Below are positions 8,954 to 17,206 of a stretch of 64,000 nucleotides of DNA, piece after piece. The stretch is taken from contig JACKLY010000002.1 of NCBI GenBank assembly GCA_024235655.1, positions 248,001-312,000 of the forward strand, written 5' to 3'. The position numbers and the translations under genes were made by a program. Below the pieces are notes generated by a model, which ran no database searches, was not told the DNA's origin, and was given only the letters and a program-made list of their open reading frames with translations. The first letter of the stretch is position 1. Each line of letters opens with the position of its first letter. This DNA comes from Zoogloeaceae bacterium (lineage in GTDB: Bacteria > Pseudomonadota > Gammaproteobacteria > Burkholderiales > Rhodocyclaceae).

Positions 8954-10867
8954 TCAGTCATCGTCATCCCCATCATCGGCCTCCTGCCCCAGACTGCTTT
9001 CGTACCACCGCTTTTCCTCGAAGGCACTGCGCCGCCAACGGGAGAGCAGCGGGAACATGACGAGGAACAGCATGAGGAAAACAAAGTTCGACCAGCCGGG
9101 CGCATTGCGTGCCACTTCAACCGAATCGACGACAGAGGCGTCCCACCCCTTGTTCATCTCATAGTCGATGGCCAGATAGTAGGTGCCGGGTGGAATCGTC
9201 TTGAAGACAATCGCATCATTCTGCGAGCCTTCCGACCAGCTCTCGCCACCATCGACACCGCGGTAGTAACTGATCTCCTGAGCGCCCTGCCATGCCTGGC
9301 CGGTGTTCTTCTCCACCAGCGTCGTCATCAGCGACACCCAGTTATTGTTGAGATCGGTCTGGTGGCTGACACGCAGGCTGCGCACCTTGCTCTTCAACTC
9401 GAACTCGGGTGTCACGACCGTGCCCTCCACCTGCGCCGGCTTCATCACGAACCGATATTTGAGCACCGTGCCCGTGGTGCTCAGCAGAACAAAGATCAGT
9501 TGCACCACGATGGCCAGCGCCGCCAGTTTCCAGAACAACCTGCAGATGCCGCGATGGCGCTCCTCGTTCGGATTCGGCTGGTTGGCATAGACGCCTCTCG
9601 GCCGCGGCAAGGGGATCTTTGGGCGAAACGCTGCACGCAAGGTTTCCACCGGCAGATACTCGCCCAGCGACCAGGTCACCTCCTTGTCGGTGACTTCGCG
9701 CGAAAGCATGTAGGGCGGGCTGATGTAGTCGTCAGTGGCACAGCTTTCTCCCACCGCGACACGCCAGTAGAACTCGCCGGCCACATAAGTCACCTCGGCC
9801 CGGCCAGCATTGAAGCGGCGATAATCAAGCCCCTGATAGAAAAAACGATCCTGCCCTGAGGCGGCCTGCGGGATATCGGATTGCGTGCGCACAAAATTCC
9901 AGTGCCCCTGATCCTCCACCAGCCAGGCAAAGCCTTCCCCCGCACTGAACAGAAGGTATTCGGCCCAGTCGTAATCGACTCCTTCCACCGTCGTGCGCCG
10001 CTTGAGAAAGCCGATGACCTCCCATTCGACGCCGTTCAGCCGGCCCTTACTGCCAATTTCCAGCGCAGGAATTTCATGTACTGTCTGCGCCGCGGCGGCC
10101 AGCAAGCGCAGATTGTCGTTCTCGACGCCGATGATCGAACCACAGCTTTCGCAGCCGATGCTTTCGATAGCCCCCGAATGGATCGTCAGTGGCGCGGCAC
10201 AGTGCGGACAATTGAATGCTTTCGCCTCGATCGTGGCGCCATTGCCATTGGCGGCCTCGCGCAGATTGGCGAAATTCAGATCCTTGAACGTGGCACTGTG
10301 TCCCGCAAAAACCAGCGGCGGCGTTTCGCTATAGTCCAGCGTGACGAAACGGTCATTGCCACGCAAATCGGCAGTATTGACGTCATAACCGGCAGCAACC
10401 CGGAACGGTAATTCGCCCTGCCCGGAAATACAGCGTGCCGTTTCCAGGTCGGTCACCGTGAAGTTGCGGCCAGCCAGCGTGACTGCAGTTTCCGGCAACA
10501 GGCTTTCAAACGCCGGCACCGGCTCGCTGACCTCCAGCTGCGCGTTGACGACATACTCACCACTGGCCTCAGACAACCAGGCGTTGCGACCGTCATCGAA
10601 AAGAATGTGCCACTCGTTCCAGATCCCGGCCTCATGCTGCAACTGGATACGACCGATGACGGCAAAGTGCTGGCCGCGGAAACGGCCTTCAGTCCCGATC
10701 TGGATCAGCGACGCATCTTCCAGCAGGTCAGCCATGCGGCCGAGGTTCTGCAGGTCATCCCCCTGCCGCAACAGGGTGCTGCGACAGAATTCACAGACGG
10801 CATAGAGCGACGCCGGCGAGCGAAAGCTGACCGGCGCACCGCAGGAAGGGCAGGCAGCCGTTTTCAC
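8954..10867 (-). CDS. DUF4178 protein with two zinc-ribbon modules and C-terminal membrane segments
   Basis: A 637-residue protein with a GTG start at 10867. It shows an internal duplication: a zinc ribbon (CPSC 6-9, CEFC 25-28) plus a DUF4178 beta-rich domain (IGTEGRFRGQHFAVIGRIQ...WNEWHILFDDG), then a second ribbon (CPHC about 220-223, CESC 239-242) plus a second DUF4178 domain (IGSKGRLNGVEWEVIGFLKR...WAEYLLFSAGEG). Two hydrophobic segments follow, near residues 450-470 and close to the C-terminus, around a beta-rich region. The function of DUF4178 is unknown; it recurs beside SPFH, DUF350 and SpeD/SpeE-like genes. It lies 31 bp after the SPFH gene, in the same direction. Confidence 0.85.
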   Translation of the reverse strand: MKTAACPSCGAPVSFRSPASLYAVCEFCRSTLLRQGDDLQNLGRMADLLEDASLIQIGTEGRFRGQHFAVIGRIQLQHEAGIWNEWHILFDDGRNAWLSEASGEYVVNAQLEVSEPVPAFESLLPETAVTLAGRNFTVTDLETARCISGQGELPFRVAAGYDVNTADLRGNDRFVTLDYSETPPLVFAGHSATFKDLNFANLREAANGNGATIEAKAFNCPHCAAPLTIHSGAIESIGCESCGSIIGVENDNLRLLAAAAQTVHEIPALEIGSKGRLNGVEWEVIGFLKRRTTVEGVDYDWAEYLLFSAGEGFAWLVEDQGHWNFVRTQSDIPQAASGQDRFFYQGLDYRRFNAGRAEVTYVAGEFYWRVAVGESCATDDYISPPYMLSREVTDKEVTWSLGEYLPVETLRAAFRPKIPLPRPRGVYANQPNPNEERHRGICRLFWKLAALAIVVQLIFVLLSTTGTVLKYRFVMKPAQVEGTVVTPEFELKSKVRSLRVSHQTDLNNNWVSLMTTLVEKNTGQAWQGAQEISYYRGVDGGESWSEGSQNDAIVFKTIPPGTYYLAIDYEMNKGWDASVVDSVEVARNAPGWSNFVFLMLFLVMFPLLSRWRRSAFEEKRWYESSLGQEADDGDDDD

Positions 10868-10898
10868 ACGGCCCCGGGTTGCGAAAACATCAACAAGC

Positions 10899-11948
10899 TC
10901 AACTCAACTTGGCGAGCAACTCGGCTTTCTTGGCATCGAACTCGGCTTGTGAAAGCACGCCCTTGCCCACCAACCCGTGCAGCTTTTCCAGCGTTGCCAC
11001 CACATCATCGGCGCTGATGCTGGCGGCAGCGGCGCCAGCGACAGCGGCGGCAGGAACGGCGGCAGTCACACCGCCGGCAACGGCTGCCTGCGATTGCCCC
11101 ATGGCGGCAGCCATCGACTGGCCGATACCCATGCCGGCACCCAGCCCGGCCCCAATGCCGGCAATGCCGCCCTCGTTCTGCGCCGCCAGCGGAATGGCTG
11201 TTGCCGTCTGATACTGGGTATAGCGCCCCATGTCGCCAATCATGTTCATGCCGATCCTGGTATCGAGCACCTTCTGCAACTCTTCCGGCAGCGACACGTT
11301 CTGCACGGCGAAGGCGTCCAGCGCGAGGCCATAGCGCTCGAACACCGGCAGCAGCTTTTCCTTCAGTGCCGCACTGAACTCAACCTGATTGGCCGCCATG
11401 TCGATGAAAGGCACCCCGGATTCACCGAACAGGTCGGTCATCGAGGTAATCACCAGATTGCGCAACTGGCCATCGAGGTCGTCGACAAAATAGGTTTCAC
11501 GGGTGCCGGAAATCTCGCTGTAGAAGCGGCCGGGGTCGGCCAGCTTGTAGGAGTAGATACCGAAGGCACGCATGCGCACCATGCCGAAATCCTTGTCACG
11601 GATGGTGATCGGATTCGGCGTCCCCCACTTGCGATCTAGGCGCAGACGGGTCGAGAAGAAGTACACCTCGGACTTGAAGGGCGACTCGAAGAGCTTGTCC
11701 CAGTTCTTCAGGTTGGTCAGCACCGGCAGGGTCTGCGTAGTCAGCTTGTAGAGGCCGGGACCAAAGACATCGGCCACCTTGCCCTCATTGACGAAGACCG
11801 CCATTTGCGAATCGCGCACGGTCAGTTGCGCGCCATACTGGATCTCGAAATCCTGCATCGGGTAACGGTAGGCGAGCACATCGTCCCCCTCCTCCGTCCA
11901 GTGGATGACGTCGATAAACTGTTTCTTGATGAAATCCATGAGTGCCAT
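10899..11948 (-). CDS. SPFH/Band 7 protein with C-terminal SHOCT domain (YdjI-like virion-core fold family)
   Basis: A 349-residue protein without an N-terminal membrane anchor. Residues about 25-260 form the SPFH-type domain (FEIQYGAQLTVRDSQMAVF, FGPGLYKLTTQTLPVL, VRMRAFGIYSYKLADP, FAVQNVSLPEELQKVLDTRIGM). An Ala/Gly-rich linker (about 270-312) leads to a SHOCT motif (LEKLHGLVGKGVLSQAEFDAKKAELL). SPFH proteins form membrane-associated oligomeric scaffolds. A good ribosome-binding site (AGGAGA) precedes ATG 11948. It is placed between DUF350 and DUF4178, which suggests one membrane-associated assembly. Confidence 0.9.
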   Translation of the reverse strand: MALMDFIKKQFIDVIHWTEEGDDVLAYRYPMQDFEIQYGAQLTVRDSQMAVFVNEGKVADVFGPGLYKLTTQTLPVLTNLKNWDKLFESPFKSEVYFFSTRLRLDRKWGTPNPITIRDKDFGMVRMRAFGIYSYKLADPGRFYSEISGTRETYFVDDLDGQLRNLVITSMTDLFGESGVPFIDMAANQVEFSAALKEKLLPVFERYGLALDAFAVQNVSLPEELQKVLDTRIGMNMIGDMGRYTQYQTATAIPLAAQNEGGIAGIGAGLGAGMGIGQSMAAAMGQSQAAVAGGVTAAVPAAAVAGAAAASISADDVVATLEKLHGLVGKGVLSQAEFDAKKAELLAKLS

Positions 11949-12004
11949 GAGGGTCTCCTGTTCTCAAGCGTTGAACGACAAAAGTCTGGTAGATGAATGG
12001 GCTA

Positions 12005-12409
12005 TCAGTAAGTCATGCAGGCCGCGTTGATCCAGCCGACGCAAACCGACAGCGCGGCGAGAAACACGGCCGGCGCCATCTTGCCGGCCGGGATATCGGT
12101 ATGAAACTGGGGGAAAGTGAAGCGAACCACCAGATAGGCAAGTATTTGCACCACCCCGGCAACCCCGCCCCAGACCAGCAGGTCGGCTATCTTGTCGCTA
12201 TGGGCAATGGCGTTGGCCACCGGCATGGCAAAGCCAAGCAGCGCACCGGCAAGACTCACGGCAGCCGCCGTATTGCCACTGCGCATCAGTGTCAGTTCCT
12301 GATACGGCGTCACATTGACATAGATCACGACGAATACGGCGATCATGGCAATGGCGACGCCAAAGTAGGCAAAGAAGGCTGGCAGACCAGCCGGCAATTG
12401 AGTAAGCAC
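12005..12409 (-). CDS. DUF350 (YjfL-like) four-helix membrane protein
   Basis: A 134-residue protein; the GTG start at 12409 is preceded by AAGGAG at ideal distance, which decides against the longer frame overlapping coaX. It has four hydrophobic segments arranged as two similar halves: FAYFGVAIAMIAVFVVIYV, AAVSLAGALLGFAMPVANAI, LLVWGGVAGVVQILAYLVV and APAVFLAALSVCVGWINAA. DUF350 includes E. coli YjfL, encoded in the yjfIJKL-yjfC group with a PspA homologue and a glutathionylspermidine-synthase homologue, again linking the family to membranes and polyamines. It starts 14 bp after the coaX stop, so it may be co-transcribed with birA-coaX. Confidence 0.9.
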   Translation of the reverse strand: MLTQLPAGLPAFFAYFGVAIAMIAVFVVIYVNVTPYQELTLMRSGNTAAAVSLAGALLGFAMPVANAIAHSDKIADLLVWGGVAGVVQILAYLVVRFTFPQFHTDIPAGKMAPAVFLAALSVCVGWINAACMTY

Positions 12410-12423
12410 CGTGTTCTCCTTGA

Positions 12424-13176
12424 TCAGGAATGTTCGACAACAGGTTCCGCGCTTCGGGCATAACACAGCAGCCCGTCAAGTATCAGGTTTTCCTCCACCT
12501 GAACCGGCAATTCCAGATGCGCCTGCAAGCGGGTGGCGGCTCCCCCGGTCAATACACAGCGCGCGCCCGGCTGATCGGCGATCAGTGCAAACATCCGCTC
12601 GATGGCACCCAACTGGGCATTCAGACAACCACTGACAATGGCGTCCATGGTATTGCGAGGCGTGGCTTGCCACTCGCCTTCGGCAAGCGGCAACTGGGCG
12701 GTATTCCCGGCCAGTGCCGAACGCATCAGATCCAGCCCGGGCAGGATGACCCCGCCACGAAAAACGCCATCAGCCGTCAGCACATCGACTGTCGTGGCAG
12801 TACCGGCACAGACAACCAGGCAGGCCGTATCAGCCTGTGCGCGGGCGCCAAGCAGTGCCGCCCAGCGGTCAGCGCCCAGTTGCTGCGGGCGCTCATAGCT
12901 GTTGCTCACACCACAGGCAGCAGCTGTGGATGAAAATTCCAGTGGCCGGCCAAACCGTGGCGCCAGCAAAGTGTGTACGGTATGTGCAAGCCCAGCCCCC
13001 GCCACGTTGCAAAACACGACGCGAGCATCAGCCGGCCAGTCCTCGATTGCCTCGCTCAGCCAATTCACATCCGTAGTTGCCAGCACCCCGCGTGCTTGCC
13101 AATCTTCACCATCATGGACGGCCCATTTGATGCGGCTGTTGCCGGCATCGATGGCAATGATGGGTGCCTCAGACAT
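12424..13176 (-). CDS. coaX: Type III pantothenate kinase
   Basis: A 250-residue protein with IIAIDAGNSRIKWAV (phosphate-binding Asp), CGVSNSYERPQQLGADRW, VVCAGTATTVD and ILPGLDLMRSAL, all typical of CoaX. It performs the first step of coenzyme A synthesis from pantothenate. ATG 13176 overlaps the birA end by 8 bp. The birA-coaX pair is common in betaproteobacteria. Confidence 0.95.
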   Translation of the reverse strand: MSEAPIIAIDAGNSRIKWAVHDGEDWQARGVLATTDVNWLSEAIEDWPADARVVFCNVAGAGLAHTVHTLLAPRFGRPLEFSSTAAACGVSNSYERPQQLGADRWAALLGARAQADTACLVVCAGTATTVDVLTADGVFRGGVILPGLDLMRSALAGNTAQLPLAEGEWQATPRNTMDAIVSGCLNAQLGAIERMFALIADQPGARCVLTGGAATRLQAHLELPVQVEENLILDGLLCYARSAEPVVEHS

Positions 13177-13963
13177 GACGCAGGGAAAGATCACCGGACA
13201 GACAACGCTGCACGCCGGCTGCGGTTTCCAGCAAGAGCGCGCCGTCACTATCGGCCCCAAGACAGATGCCGTCCAACTCCACAATGCCATCCCGCAGGAC
13301 GGCCACTTGCTCGCCCTGCCATGCATGGCAGGCCTGCCAGGCTTCGCGCCAGGCAGCAAAACCATCGCGGGCAAAAACGTCCAGTACCGGCGCCAGTTCG
13401 AGCAACACCTGCGCCAGCAGGTCATGGCGGTCAGGCATGTCCGGCAGTTGATCAGAGATTGCCGCCACAGGGGTGTCAAGTGCCTGCTCGGCCACTTCCG
13501 GAGGCCGGAGATTGATGCCGATACCGATCACGGCTAGCATGCTGCGCCGTTCACTGCTGAGCTCAACCAGCACCCCGGCCAGCTTGCGCCCATCAAGTAA
13601 CACGTCATTGGGCCACTTCAGCGCCACCCCGGACATTCCGAGCGCCTGCAGGGCACGTGCCAGCGCAACACCGACGGCAAGCGAAAGGCCGGCCAGCCGT
13701 TCGACGCCTCCGTCAAACCGCCAGAGCACGGAAAAAGTCAGGCTGTGATGCGGCGAGGAAACCCAGTGCCGGCCACGGCGGCCACGACCGGCCGTCTGTC
13801 GGTCAACCACCAGCACGCTACCGGAGGCCGCCCCCTTGGCAGCGCGCTCCAGCAACAGATCGCTGGAGGACGATGCTTCGGGCAAAGCGTCGATATCAAA
13901 ACGGGAAGCCAGCTTGCCGAGCAGGGGCTTCAACCGAACCGGATCAATCAATGCGTTGGTCAT
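13169..13963 (-). CDS. birA: Biotin-[acetyl-CoA carboxylase] ligase, lacking a DNA-binding domain
   Basis: A 264-residue protein starting at ATG 13963 (MTNALIDPVRLKPLLGKL). The biotin-binding loop GRGRRGRHW and KWPNDVLLDGRKLAG are present, followed by the C-terminal SH3-like domain. There is no recognisable N-terminal helix-turn-helix, so it is probably a dedicated ligase and not a Bio repressor. Its likely substrate is AccB, encoded at 56439 in this window. It overlaps coaX by 8 bp. Confidence 0.94.
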   Translation of the reverse strand: MTNALIDPVRLKPLLGKLASRFDIDALPEASSSSDLLLERAAKGAASGSVLVVDRQTAGRGRRGRHWVSSPHHSLTFSVLWRFDGGVERLAGLSLAVGVALARALQALGMSGVALKWPNDVLLDGRKLAGVLVELSSERRSMLAVIGIGINLRPPEVAEQALDTPVAAISDQLPDMPDRHDLLAQVLLELAPVLDVFARDGFAAWREAWQACHAWQGEQVAVLRDGIVELDGICLGADSDGALLLETAAGVQRCLSGDLSLRHV

Positions 13964-14020
13964 TGCCGCATTATCGCCCAAAAAGGCGGAGCGGCAAGAC
14001 ACGTGACGGCCAGCGGCGAC

Positions 14021-15436
14021 TCAGCCTTCGTCGGACTTCTCGTTGTCGAGCCCGAGTTCCTGAATCTTGCGGGTGATGGTATTACGCCCGATACCAAGCG
14101 CGGTCGCTGCCTCAATGCGCCGTCCGCCGGTATGCGCCAGGGCACGCGTGATGAGGATGCTTTCAAAGGCCTGGACCAGCTGCTGATGGACATCGCCACC
14201 GCCACTGTTCAGGCGACGATCCACTTCCGCGGCGAGTGCGCTTTCCCAATCCCCCGCCAGCGATGACGCGGCCCCGGCAGCCTGCCTGATTTCCGGCGGC
14301 AGATCGGCAATCTCGACGGTTTGCCCCGGCGCCATCACCGTCAGCCAGTGGCAGAGGTTTTCCAGTTGGCGGACGTTGCCCTGGAACTCCAGCCCGCTCA
14401 GATACTTGAGTGCGGCATCGGAAAGCCGCTTGGCGTCAACACCAAGTTCCTGCGCGCTCTTCGATAGAAAATGTCGCGCCAGCAGGGGAATATCCTCGGA
14501 ACGTTCCTTGAGTGCGGGCAGGCGAATGCGAATGACATTCAGGCGATGGAAAAGATCTTCGCGGAACAAGCCATCCTTGACCCGCAGATCCAGATTCTGA
14601 TGCGTTGCGGCAATGACCCGCACATTGGCCTTGATCGGAGAATGCCCCCCCACACGGTAGTAGTGCCCGTCCGACAACACCCGCAACAGGCGCGTCTGCA
14701 ATTCGGCAGGCATGTCGCCGATTTCATCGAGGAACAACGTGCCGCCTTCAGCCTGCTCGAAGCGGCCACGCCGTTGCGACTGGGCGCCGGTAAAGGCACC
14801 CCGCTCATGCCCGAACAGTTCGGATTCGAGCAGATCCTTAGGGATCGCAGCCGTATTGATCGCGATGAAGGGCTTGGCCGACCGTGGGCTGTGCCGATGC
14901 AGGGCGCGGGCAACCAGTTCCTTGCCAGAACCGGATTCACCGGTAATCAGGACCGTGGCATGTGACTGGGAGAGGCGGCCGATAGCGCGAAACACTTCCT
15001 GCATGGCTGCCGCCTGCCCGAGGATTTCCGGCGTCAGGCCGACTTCTTCGGCCGCTCCCGCCTGGTGCATGGATTGATCCAGCGCCCGGCGAATCAGTTC
15101 CATGGCCTGATCCACATCGAAGGGCTTCGGCAGATACTCGAACGCGCCGCCCTGGAAAGCGGCAACCGCAGATTCCAGATCGGAATAGGCGGTCATGATG
15201 ATCACCGGCAGGGTCGGGAAACGCGCCTTTACTTCCTCCAGCAATTCCAGCCCGGATTGCCCCGGCATGCGGATATCGGAAAGCAGCACTTGAGGCGACT
15301 CGCCATCGCGCTCCAGTTGTGCCAGCGCTTCGGTCGCCGAAGCAAAACTCTTGAAGGGAACCTGTTCGCGCGCCAGCGTCTTTTCCAGCACCCAGCGGAT
15401 AGAGCGGTCGTCATCGACAATCCAGACAGGTTTCAT
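14021..15436 (-). CDS. ntrC: Nitrogen regulation response regulator NtrC
   Basis: A 471-residue sigma-54 activator. The receiver domain (1-120) has phospho-acceptor Asp54 in LLSDIRMPGQ and Lys104-type LPKPFD. The AAA+ domain has GESGSGKE (Walker A), the sigma-54-contacting GAFTGA loop and LFLDEIGDMP (Walker B). The C-terminal Fis-type helix-turn-helix is ALAHTGGRRIEAATALGIGRNTITRKIQ. Its likely direct targets include the glnA upstream sites at 18771 and 18802. It follows ntrB with a 49-bp gap. Confidence 0.97.
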   Translation of the reverse strand: MKPVWIVDDDRSIRWVLEKTLAREQVPFKSFASATEALAQLERDGESPQVLLSDIRMPGQSGLELLEEVKARFPTLPVIIMTAYSDLESAVAAFQGGAFEYLPKPFDVDQAMELIRRALDQSMHQAGAAEEVGLTPEILGQAAAMQEVFRAIGRLSQSHATVLITGESGSGKELVARALHRHSPRSAKPFIAINTAAIPKDLLESELFGHERGAFTGAQSQRRGRFEQAEGGTLFLDEIGDMPAELQTRLLRVLSDGHYYRVGGHSPIKANVRVIAATHQNLDLRVKDGLFREDLFHRLNVIRIRLPALKERSEDIPLLARHFLSKSAQELGVDAKRLSDAALKYLSGLEFQGNVRQLENLCHWLTVMAPGQTVEIADLPPEIRQAAGAASSLAGDWESALAAEVDRRLNSGGGDVHQQLVQAFESILITRALAHTGGRRIEAATALGIGRNTITRKIQELGLDNEKSDEG

Positions 15437-15485
15437 TTTTCTTGTGCCAATTCTGTTGAGAGGTAATCACCCACGCTAGCGAGTT

Positions 15486-16553
15486 TCATGCCTGATCAAG
15501 CGGCAGGCGGACAATGAACGCGGTTCTGCCAGGCTGGCTTTCACACTCGATGGTGCCATGGTGGTGCAGCACAAAGTTCTGGGCAATCGTCAGACCAAGG
15601 CCTGAGCCGCCTTCACGGCCGGAGACCAGCGGGTAGAACATGCGCTCAAGAATATCCGGCGGAATGCCGGGGCCGTTGTCGATGACCTGCAATTCGAGCG
15701 CCAGTCGATAACGGCGCTTGGCCAATGTGACTTGACGCACCACTCTGGTGCGCAACACCAGCTCACCTACCCCCTCCATTGCTTGCGCCGCATTCCGGCC
15801 AATGTTGAGGATGGCCTGGATCAATTGTTCGCGGTCGCCGATCAGGTCCGGCAAGCTCGTATCGTAATCACGCCGCACTTTCAGCGTTTGCGGAAACTCT
15901 GCAACCAGCAGACTGCGCACCCGCTCGAGCACTTCGTGGATGGAGACAGGGGCAGGATGCATCGGGCGTTGCGGCGAAAGCAGCCGTTGCATCAAGTCCT
16001 GCAGGCGATCGGATTCCTTGATGATGACCTGCGTATATTCACGCAAGGCCGGCGCATTGCTCAGCCCGACCAGTTCATGTTCAAGCAGTTGCGCGGCACC
16101 GCGAATGCCTCCGAGCGGATTCTTGATCTCGTGGGCCAGATTACGGATCAGTTCCCGGTTAGCCTGCTGCTGCTCCAGCAGCCGCTCCTCACGGCTGGCC
16201 TTCAGTTGCTGGTCAATCGGCCAGATCTCGATCAGCATCCCCTCACCGGGCGCTTCCACCGGCGTGACCGTGCAGTTAACCTGCAGCGCTTCGCCATCGG
16301 CCAGCTTCAGCTCGACATTCTGGCCGGTATAGGCCCAGCGATTGACCAGCGCTTCTTCCAGTGCTTTCTGCAAGCTGTGCGAATAGATCAGCACATCCTG
16401 CAGCGGCTTCCCGGATAAGGATTGATTGCTGGCAGCCACCAGATTTTCTGCTGCCGGATTGAGATAGCGGATGGCGTAGTGGTCATCAACCAGCACTACG
16501 GCCGATGCCAGCAGGTCAAGCCCGCTAAAGGGATGGAAAGTACATTCAGTCAT
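15486..16553 (-). CDS. ntrB: Nitrogen regulation sensor kinase NtrB
   Basis: A 355-residue kinase; I chose ATG 16553 (MTECTFHPFSGLDLL) over a TTG three codons upstream. It has a PAS domain (about 10-110), the HisKA phospho-acceptor NLAHEIKNPLGGIRG, and the HATPase motifs NIGRNAAQA, DNGPGIP and GGSGLGLTIAQN. No membrane segments, as expected of cytoplasmic NtrB, which is controlled by PII protein and phosphorylates NtrC. Confidence 0.96.
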   Translation of the reverse strand: MTECTFHPFSGLDLLASAVVLVDDHYAIRYLNPAAENLVAASNQSLSGKPLQDVLIYSHSLQKALEEALVNRWAYTGQNVELKLADGEALQVNCTVTPVEAPGEGMLIEIWPIDQQLKASREERLLEQQQANRELIRNLAHEIKNPLGGIRGAAQLLEHELVGLSNAPALREYTQVIIKESDRLQDLMQRLLSPQRPMHPAPVSIHEVLERVRSLLVAEFPQTLKVRRDYDTSLPDLIGDREQLIQAILNIGRNAAQAMEGVGELVLRTRVVRQVTLAKRRYRLALELQVIDNGPGIPPDILERMFYPLVSGREGGSGLGLTIAQNFVLHHHGTIECESQPGRTAFIVRLPLDQA

Positions 16554-16589
16554 GCGCGTCAACCTAGCAATAAACGCGCCGCAATTGAA

Positions 16590-17057
16590 TCAGCGCAGAT
16601 TGCGCATTTCCTTGTTGATTGCTTCAAGGTTGCGCTCATGCAACTGGACTTGATCCTGCAAGGGCTTGATCCGTTCCTGAACCTTGGCCTGATTGATGCC
16701 TCCACCCTGCATGCGCTCGTTCGGCTGGGCAATTTCTCCCTCAGCCAGACGCTTTTTTGCCTCATCCAGGCTCTTTTGCTCAGTAGCCAGTTCCTGCTCA
16801 AGGATTTTGCGCCGGTCATTGTCACGCGCACGCTGCGTATCTTCTGCCACCCGGGGAAAACTGGAGGGAGTCGCCGCCTTGGCAGCCGGTTTGCCGCCTG
16901 AGCCGGAGGAAATCGGTTCGAGATTCAAGCGGGTACAGCCCTTCGACGACACATTGGAGTAGGTCACATGGCCAGCATTGTCAGTGCATTTGAAAATCTC
17001 GGCTTGCACCGGCAGGGCTGGCAGGACCAGCAGGCTCATGATCAGGGCTTTACGCAT
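16590..17057 (-). CDS. DUF4124 periplasmic protein with coiled coil
   Basis: A 155-residue protein with a signal peptide (MRKALIMSLLVLPALPVQA) then the short DUF4124 domain IFKCTDNAGHVTYSNVSSKGC. The C-terminal half (about 75-155) is charged and helical, probably coiled coil. Proteins of this kind often sit between glnA and ntrBC in betaproteobacteria. No function is established. Confidence 0.88.
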   Translation of the reverse strand: MRKALIMSLLVLPALPVQAEIFKCTDNAGHVTYSNVSSKGCTRLNLEPISSGSGGKPAAKAATPSSFPRVAEDTQRARDNDRRKILEQELATEQKSLDEAKKRLAEGEIAQPNERMQGGGINQAKVQERIKPLQDQVQLHERNLEAINKEMRNLR

Positions 17058-17153
17058 CTTGTCTCCATTTTTTCTGTTCGCAACGAGTTTAACGCATCAA
17101 AACAGCATCGGCGTACAAGCAGGCAAAGAAAATGGCCTGTAGAAACGGGCATG

Positions 17154-17188
17154 AAAAAGGGCGGAGGATTCAACATCCCCCGCCCTTT
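17154..17188 (-). terminator. Intrinsic terminator of glnA
   Basis: On the minus strand, AAGGGCGG pairs with CCGCCCTT around a 15-nt loop, followed by TTTTT (17158-17154). It lies 19 bp after the glnA stop and should end the glnA transcript before the DUF4124 gene. Confidence 0.85.
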
Positions 17189-17206
17189 CAGATCAGTGCA
17201 AAGAAA

